A stretch of 64,000 bases of DNA from Rhizobium halophilum (GTDB lineage: Bacteria > Pseudomonadota > Alphaproteobacteria > Rhizobiales > Rhizobiaceae): assembly GCF_021648825.1 (NCBI RefSeq), contig NZ_JAKJHS010000001.1, positions 434,001 to 498,000 on the forward strand. Reading direction: 5' to 3'. The notes under the pieces were generated by a model, which did no database searches, was not told the origin of the DNA, and saw nothing but the letters and a program-made list of their open reading frames with translations. A program made the translations under genes and the position numbers. Below are positions 60,971 through 64,000 of the stretch, piece by piece (positions within the stretch are counted from its first letter, which is position 1; each line of letters starts with the position of its first letter).

Positions 60971-62466
60971 GACCCGCTACTCCTGACAAACTGGGACAAG
61001 TCCGATGGCAGACGGATGATGAAAGTGGACCCGCCCCCCAAAGTTGACGTCACGGTAATCTCGCCACCTAAATTTCTGACTAACGATCGGACATGGGCGA
61101 GGCCTATACCCTCTCCCGCCCTGTCTTGCACCCCTGATCTGCGGAAAAGTTCAAAGACGCGCTCGTGATCCTCCGGCGCGATGCCGCGGCCGTTGTCTTC
61201 GACCTCGATCCGCACGCCATTGCGCTTGGCCGGCATTGCACGCACGGCCAGATGCAGCGGCCGGTCGGCGTGCCGGTACTTGACGGCATTGTCGAAAAGA
61301 TTGCCGAAGATCTGCTCGAGCGAGAACCGGTCGGACACCATCCCGCGCGCGCCGCCGACGGCGATGCGGATCTCACCGCCAGCCTCATCTACCTGGTGAT
61401 AGATGCTGGCCGCAGTGTTCTCCAGAAGCTCGGAAAGGTTGATGCTCTCCGGCTTGAGCTCCCTACGTCCATCGCGCGAAATCTTCAGGATCGCGTTGAT
61501 CAGGCCATCCATCTTCTTCGTCGAGGAGCGGATGAAGCCGATTGCCTCCGGCAGATCCTCCTCCACCGCAAGGCGGGCCTCGCGGATCTGGTCCTCTGTC
61601 AGCACGTCTCCGTCCGCCAGCACATAAGCCTTCACCGCAGCGAGCGTCGCATCGAGCTCGCTGGTAAAGCCCATGATGTTGACGAGCGGCGCGCGCAGAT
61701 CGTGGGAAACGATATAGGCATAGCGCTGAATCTCGCGGTTGGCCTGCATCAGGTCCTCGGTACGCTCCTCGACTCGCTCCTCCAGACTTGCGTTCAGTTC
61801 CTCGACCACCCCTCGGGCTCGCGACAGTTCGCGCACATGCTGGGCAACGATGAGTATCGCCCCACCCACGACGGCAATGATGACGATGCCGCCGCCGATG
61901 GCAAACCATTGCATCGAAACGGCCGAAGCCGACAGCTCCTCCACCCCCGCATCGAGCCGTGTTTCGAAGGACCGGATGAGATCCTGCAGGTTCTGGCGAG
62001 CCTCGTTCATGACCTGTTGGCCATAATCGGCGCGCACCAGCGCAACTGCTCCTGAAACGTCCCCGCTCTCCGCCATCTCGACGGTCTGCCTCAACTCATT
62101 GAGCTTCTCGTTGATGAGGAACTCGATTCGGGCGATCGAGTCGCTTACCGATGTCTCCGCTTCCAGCGCTGTCCTTAGCCGCTCCATACGAAGCGGAAGC
62201 TCCTGTAGGGACTGCTCGTAAGGCGCCAGGAAGGCGCGATTCTGCGTCAGCAGATACCCGCGCTGCCCCGTCTCGGCCGCATACAGAAGAACCAGCATGT
62301 CCGATGATGCCGCGCGGGCATTGCGTAACTGGATGACATTGGTGAAATAGGACTGCGTCATTCGCGCCTGAAACAGCGATGACAGCACGATCCCGATGAG
62401 GATGGCGGCGCCGACGAGCAGCATGAGCAGCGACGAGCGGGCAAAGGTATTGGTGTTGAGCGGCAT
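60967..62466 (-). CDS. Membrane sensor histidine kinase with CHASE3 domain
   Basis: A 499-residue inner-membrane kinase. Membrane spans lie at about 12-32 and 184-206 and flank a periplasmic CHASE3-type domain (RNARAASSDMLVLLYAAETG, QRGYLLTQNRAFLAPYEQSL). A coiled linker, a HisKA domain with the H-box YAYIVSHDLRAPLVNIMGFT and an HATPase_c domain (NLFDNAVKYR, VEDNGRGIAPEDHE, GEGIGLAHVRSLVRNLGGEI) follow. It resembles phytochrome-type kinases in its C-terminal half. ATG 62464-62466 gives the first membrane segment; a frame to 62634 runs into the RNA region upstream. It is the first gene of a three-gene signalling operon. Confidence 0.92.
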   Translation of the reverse strand: MPLNTNTFARSSLLMLLVGAAILIGIVLSSLFQARMTQSYFTNVIQLRNARAASSDMLVLLYAAETGQRGYLLTQNRAFLAPYEQSLQELPLRMERLRTALEAETSVSDSIARIEFLINEKLNELRQTVEMAESGDVSGAVALVRADYGQQVMNEARQNLQDLIRSFETRLDAGVEELSASAVSMQWFAIGGGIVIIAVVGGAILIVAQHVRELSRARGVVEELNASLEERVEERTEDLMQANREIQRYAYIVSHDLRAPLVNIMGFTSELDATLAAVKAYVLADGDVLTEDQIREARLAVEEDLPEAIGFIRSSTKKMDGLINAILKISRDGRRELKPESINLSELLENTAASIYHQVDEAGGEIRIAVGGARGMVSDRFSLEQIFGNLFDNAVKYRHADRPLHLAVRAMPAKRNGVRIEVEDNGRGIAPEDHERVFELFRRSGVQDRAGEGIGLAHVRSLVRNLGGEITVTSTLGGGSTFIIRLPSDLSQFVRSSGS

Positions 62467-62573
62467 GGGGTCCCGGAAATGTGGAGGCCGGGGGAACCTC
62501 GTTTGCGCCAGCTGCAAAGTCAAGCCTCCGGACGTCTTCGCCGGGCGGCGGCTTGGTGCGATCCACGCAACCG

Positions 62574-62719
62574 ATGGAGAGTTACGATCCTGGGTGCCTA
62601 CAAACGTAGGTGGGCGCCATATGTCCAAGCCCACGGGCCTGGTCAGGGACAGCTCCCTTTGGATCGAGTATGGCCCCAGGGATTGTGGTTCCTGTCGTGA
62701 GGCGCAGACCGCACTCCAT
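62574..62719 (-). ncRNA. ssrS: Candidate 6S RNA
   Basis: The 302-base gap between zapA and the kinase gene holds a highly structured RNA on the minus strand. The end stem is ATGGAG/CTCCAT (62714-62719 with 62574-62579) plus seven further pairs (62707-62713 with 62583-62589). A large internal loop follows, with a small CCTAC/GTAGG hairpin on its 3' side. A second rod is TGGGGCCAT/ATGGCGCCCA, then TCCAA/TTGGA and terminal hairpins AGGGA/TCCCT and GCC/GGC. A TATATA box overlaps the 5' end. The rod with a central bubble, a length near 146 bases and the place after zapA fit 6S RNA. Confidence 0.62.
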
Positions 62720-62768
62720 ATATATGCCGGAATCGCGGTCTTCGCCAGAGCTCACAAGCGCATTCCGG

Positions 62769-63143
62769 CTAATTCACCGGCACGCTCCTTCCCGACAGTT
62801 TTCCTGTCAGCGATTCAATGCGGCCCGCCAGCTCACTGAGTGTCGACGCCAACACCATTTCGTTGCTCTGCTGGTGCTCCGTCTCCCCCGCAAGGGTGGA
62901 CCTCACCTGGTGGATCTCGGCCTCACGCTCGGCAAGCTTGCGCTTTACTTCCGCCAGTTCATCCATGATCATGATGCCCGCCATGACGGTCAACCTCAGA
63001 TCACCGATCTCACCGAACTGACTCTTGAGGTGGGCGACATATTGGTCGAGACGGCCGGCAAGGTCGGTGAGATGGTCTTCCTGCCCCTCCTCGCAGGCCA
63101 TGCGATAGGCCTTCCCGTCGATCGTAACCGTCACCTGAGCCAT
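62769..63143 (-). CDS. zapA: Cell-division protein ZapA
   Basis: A 124-residue protein that cross-links FtsZ filaments. It starts MAQVTVTIDGKAYRMACEEG and has GQEDHLTDLAGRLDQYVAHL and RLTVMAGIMIMDELAEVKRK, followed by a coiled-coil tail. It lies 17 bases after the DUF4164 gene and upstream of the 6S-like RNA. The usual proteobacterial order zapA, 6S RNA, ygfA is kept except for an inserted signalling/CorC block. Confidence 0.92.
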   Translation of the reverse strand: MAQVTVTIDGKAYRMACEEGQEDHLTDLAGRLDQYVAHLKSQFGEIGDLRLTVMAGIMIMDELAEVKRKLAEREAEIHQVRSTLAGETEHQQSNEMVLASTLSELAGRIESLTGKLSGRSVPVN

Positions 63144-63160
63144 AACGTTTCCTTCAACGG

Positions 63161-63433
63161 TTAGCGGTCAAGAACCGCTCTTATCGTCTCCATGGCGGTG
63201 ACGAGCCGGCGCGATACCTCACGGTTTACCTCTTCCAGCCGGTTGGCACGAAACTCGGACTGGTCGAGTTCCTGTGCCAGCCGCGCCCGATCCTCATGGA
63301 CTCTGCGAACTTCGCCCTCGGCATCGGCGCTCTGGCGCTGGTGCTCGATGCGCATGTCGACGGCGTTCTCAAGACCGCCTATGGCACCTCTGAGCTCTGC
63401 AAGCGCCTGATCCAACGTCTTTTCCGCCGGCAT
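63161..63433 (-). CDS. DUF4164 family coiled-coil protein
   Basis: A 90-residue coiled-coil protein (MPAEKTLDQALAELRGAIGG, then QELDQSEFRANRLEEVNREV). DUF4164 proteins lie next to zapA in Rhizobiales and may take part in division, but no role is shown. The ATG at 63431-63433 is used. Its probable promoter is TTGACC-N17-TAGTTT on the minus strand (63491-63519), and an ATCGGC/GCCGAT hairpin lies in its leader (63459-63476). Confidence 0.86.
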   Translation of the reverse strand: MPAEKTLDQALAELRGAIGGLENAVDMRIEHQRQSADAEGEVRRVHEDRARLAQELDQSEFRANRLEEVNREVSRRLVTAMETIRAVLDR

Positions 63434-63739
63434 TCACGTCTTCCGTTTGAAGTGGCGAATCGGCTTTTGCGCCGATCTGACTGAACCCGCAAACTATTCG
63501 CCGTGCGAAGGCTGGTCAACAAAGCTGCAGTTCCAGCGACGCTCAATCTTGTGAATGACGAAAAACGGGAGAGGATTGCTCTTGGCGGAAGAATTCGCAA
63601 ACCCGCTCGCCTGCAACGGCAAGGGCGCCATCGCGGGGCGCTTTTGTTGACTTGCGCGTTGCACCTGATAAGGATCAGCCGCTTTCACGCGGTCCGTCCG
63701 AAGACCGTGAACGACACTCGGAAAATCAGCGGAATAGTC
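63434..63739. promoter_or_regulatory. Divergent spacer between DUF4164-zapA and transketolase
   Basis: The 306-base gap holds no gene that I can support. Minus strand: TTGACC (63514-63519) and TAGTTT (63491-63496), 17 bases apart, face DUF4164-zapA. Plus strand: TTGACT (63647-63652) followed after 17 bases by a weak AAGGAT (or TAAGGA after 16), facing the transketolase gene. The stretch 63520-63646 shows nothing else recognisable. Confidence 0.45.
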
Positions 63740-64000
63740 ATGATCTCTCGCGAAAAACACAACCGGATGGCCAATGCGATCCGCTTCCTTTCCATGGATG
63801 CCGTGGAAAAGGCCAACTCGGGTCACCCAGGCCTTCCGATGGGTGCTGCCGACGTCGCGACAGTTCTGTTCACCCGCTTCATGAACTTCGATCCGAAGAA
63901 CCCGCTCTGGCCGGACCGCGACCGCTTCGTGCTCTCCGCCGGCCATGGTTCGATGCTCCTCTATTCGCTGCTCTACCTCACGGGCTACGACGACATCACC
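63740..64000 (+). CDS. tkt: Transketolase, 5' part, cut by window edge
   Basis: Thiamine-diphosphate enzyme of the pentose-phosphate and Calvin pathways. The first 87 codons are visible: [40 protein letters not shown], and [20 protein letters not shown] followed by [15 protein letters not shown], which is the standard start of transketolases with the cofactor-binding His residues. ATG 63740 follows GCGGAA. A full enzyme has about 660 residues, so most of the gene lies beyond the window. Confidence 0.95.
   Translation, partial: MISREKHNRMANAIRFLSMDAVEKANSGHPGLPMGAADVATVLFTRFMNFDPKNPLWPDRDRFVLSAGHGSMLLYSLLYLTGYDDIT

Overview
The window (about 61% GC by eye) reads as chromosome of a Rhizobiales alphaproteobacterium, most likely a member of the Rhizobiaceae (Rhizobium/Agrobacterium/Sinorhizobium group; genus not settled). 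Reasons: the order ybgC-tolQRAB-pal-ybgF-tilS-ftsH-glmM, the sulfolipid operon sqdB-sqdD-sqdC, hmuTUV beside a hutX-type gene, a ROSE RNA thermometer in front of an hsp20 gene, DUF4164-zapA beside transketolase, and a large set of promoters with the EcfG/RpoE2 pattern of alphaproteobacteria. I see no insertion sequence, prophage, CRISPR array or rRNA. One tRNA gene is present.

Layout. 1-1.6 kb: end of ung, a glyoxalase and a DUF454 gene. 1.6-5.3 kb: haem uptake (hmuTUV), divergent from a haem monooxygenase and hutX. 5.4-24.2 kb: a dense block of small stress proteins, a nucleotidyltransferase/phosphoesterase pair, trehalose synthesis (treZ-treY), two tandem 24-residue membrane peptides, NDH-2 with a CYP152 peroxygenase, dehydrogenases, UDP-glucose dehydrogenase, an interrupted NUDIX gene and membrane proteins. 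24.4-25.2 kb: hsp20 under a heat-type promoter and ROSE element, then tRNA-Met. 25.4-38.5 kb: mnmA, an MscS channel, DUF1810, a Tim44-like protein, serA/serC with a leader RNA, an outer-membrane protein, glmM, ftsH, tilS. 38.5-45.2 kb: Tol-Pal. 45.3-48.3 kb: sqdBDC. 48.3-52.4 kb: DUF2945, a Tat-type phosphoesterase and ruvCAB with a vapBC module between ruvC and ruvA. 52.6-58 kb: a soluble chemoreceptor-like protein, a flavin monooxygenase, yebC, an MBL-fold protein, ymdB and ygfA. 58-63.4 kb: a CorC-type protein, a three-gene signalling operon, a 6S-RNA-like RNA, zapA and DUF4164. The window ends inside transketolase.

Main observation. Between 5.9 and 23.7 kb, thirteen exact GGAAC-N17/18-GTT promoters lie directly upstream of starts and in the right orientation; one more lies upstream of the DUF2945 gene at 48.5 kb. 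Two divergent pairs occur. By chance this pattern, with two spacings and two strands, is expected about once per 16 kb. The block therefore looks like a clustered general-stress regulon joining trehalose synthesis, UDP-glucuronate synthesis, a quinone-linked NADH dehydrogenase, a fatty-acid peroxygenase, redox enzymes, membrane microproteins and several unknown proteins. The regulators themselves (phyR, nepR, ecfG) are not in the window, but a REC-HisKA_2 histidine kinase of the class that often feeds PhyR lies at 59.5-60.5 kb.
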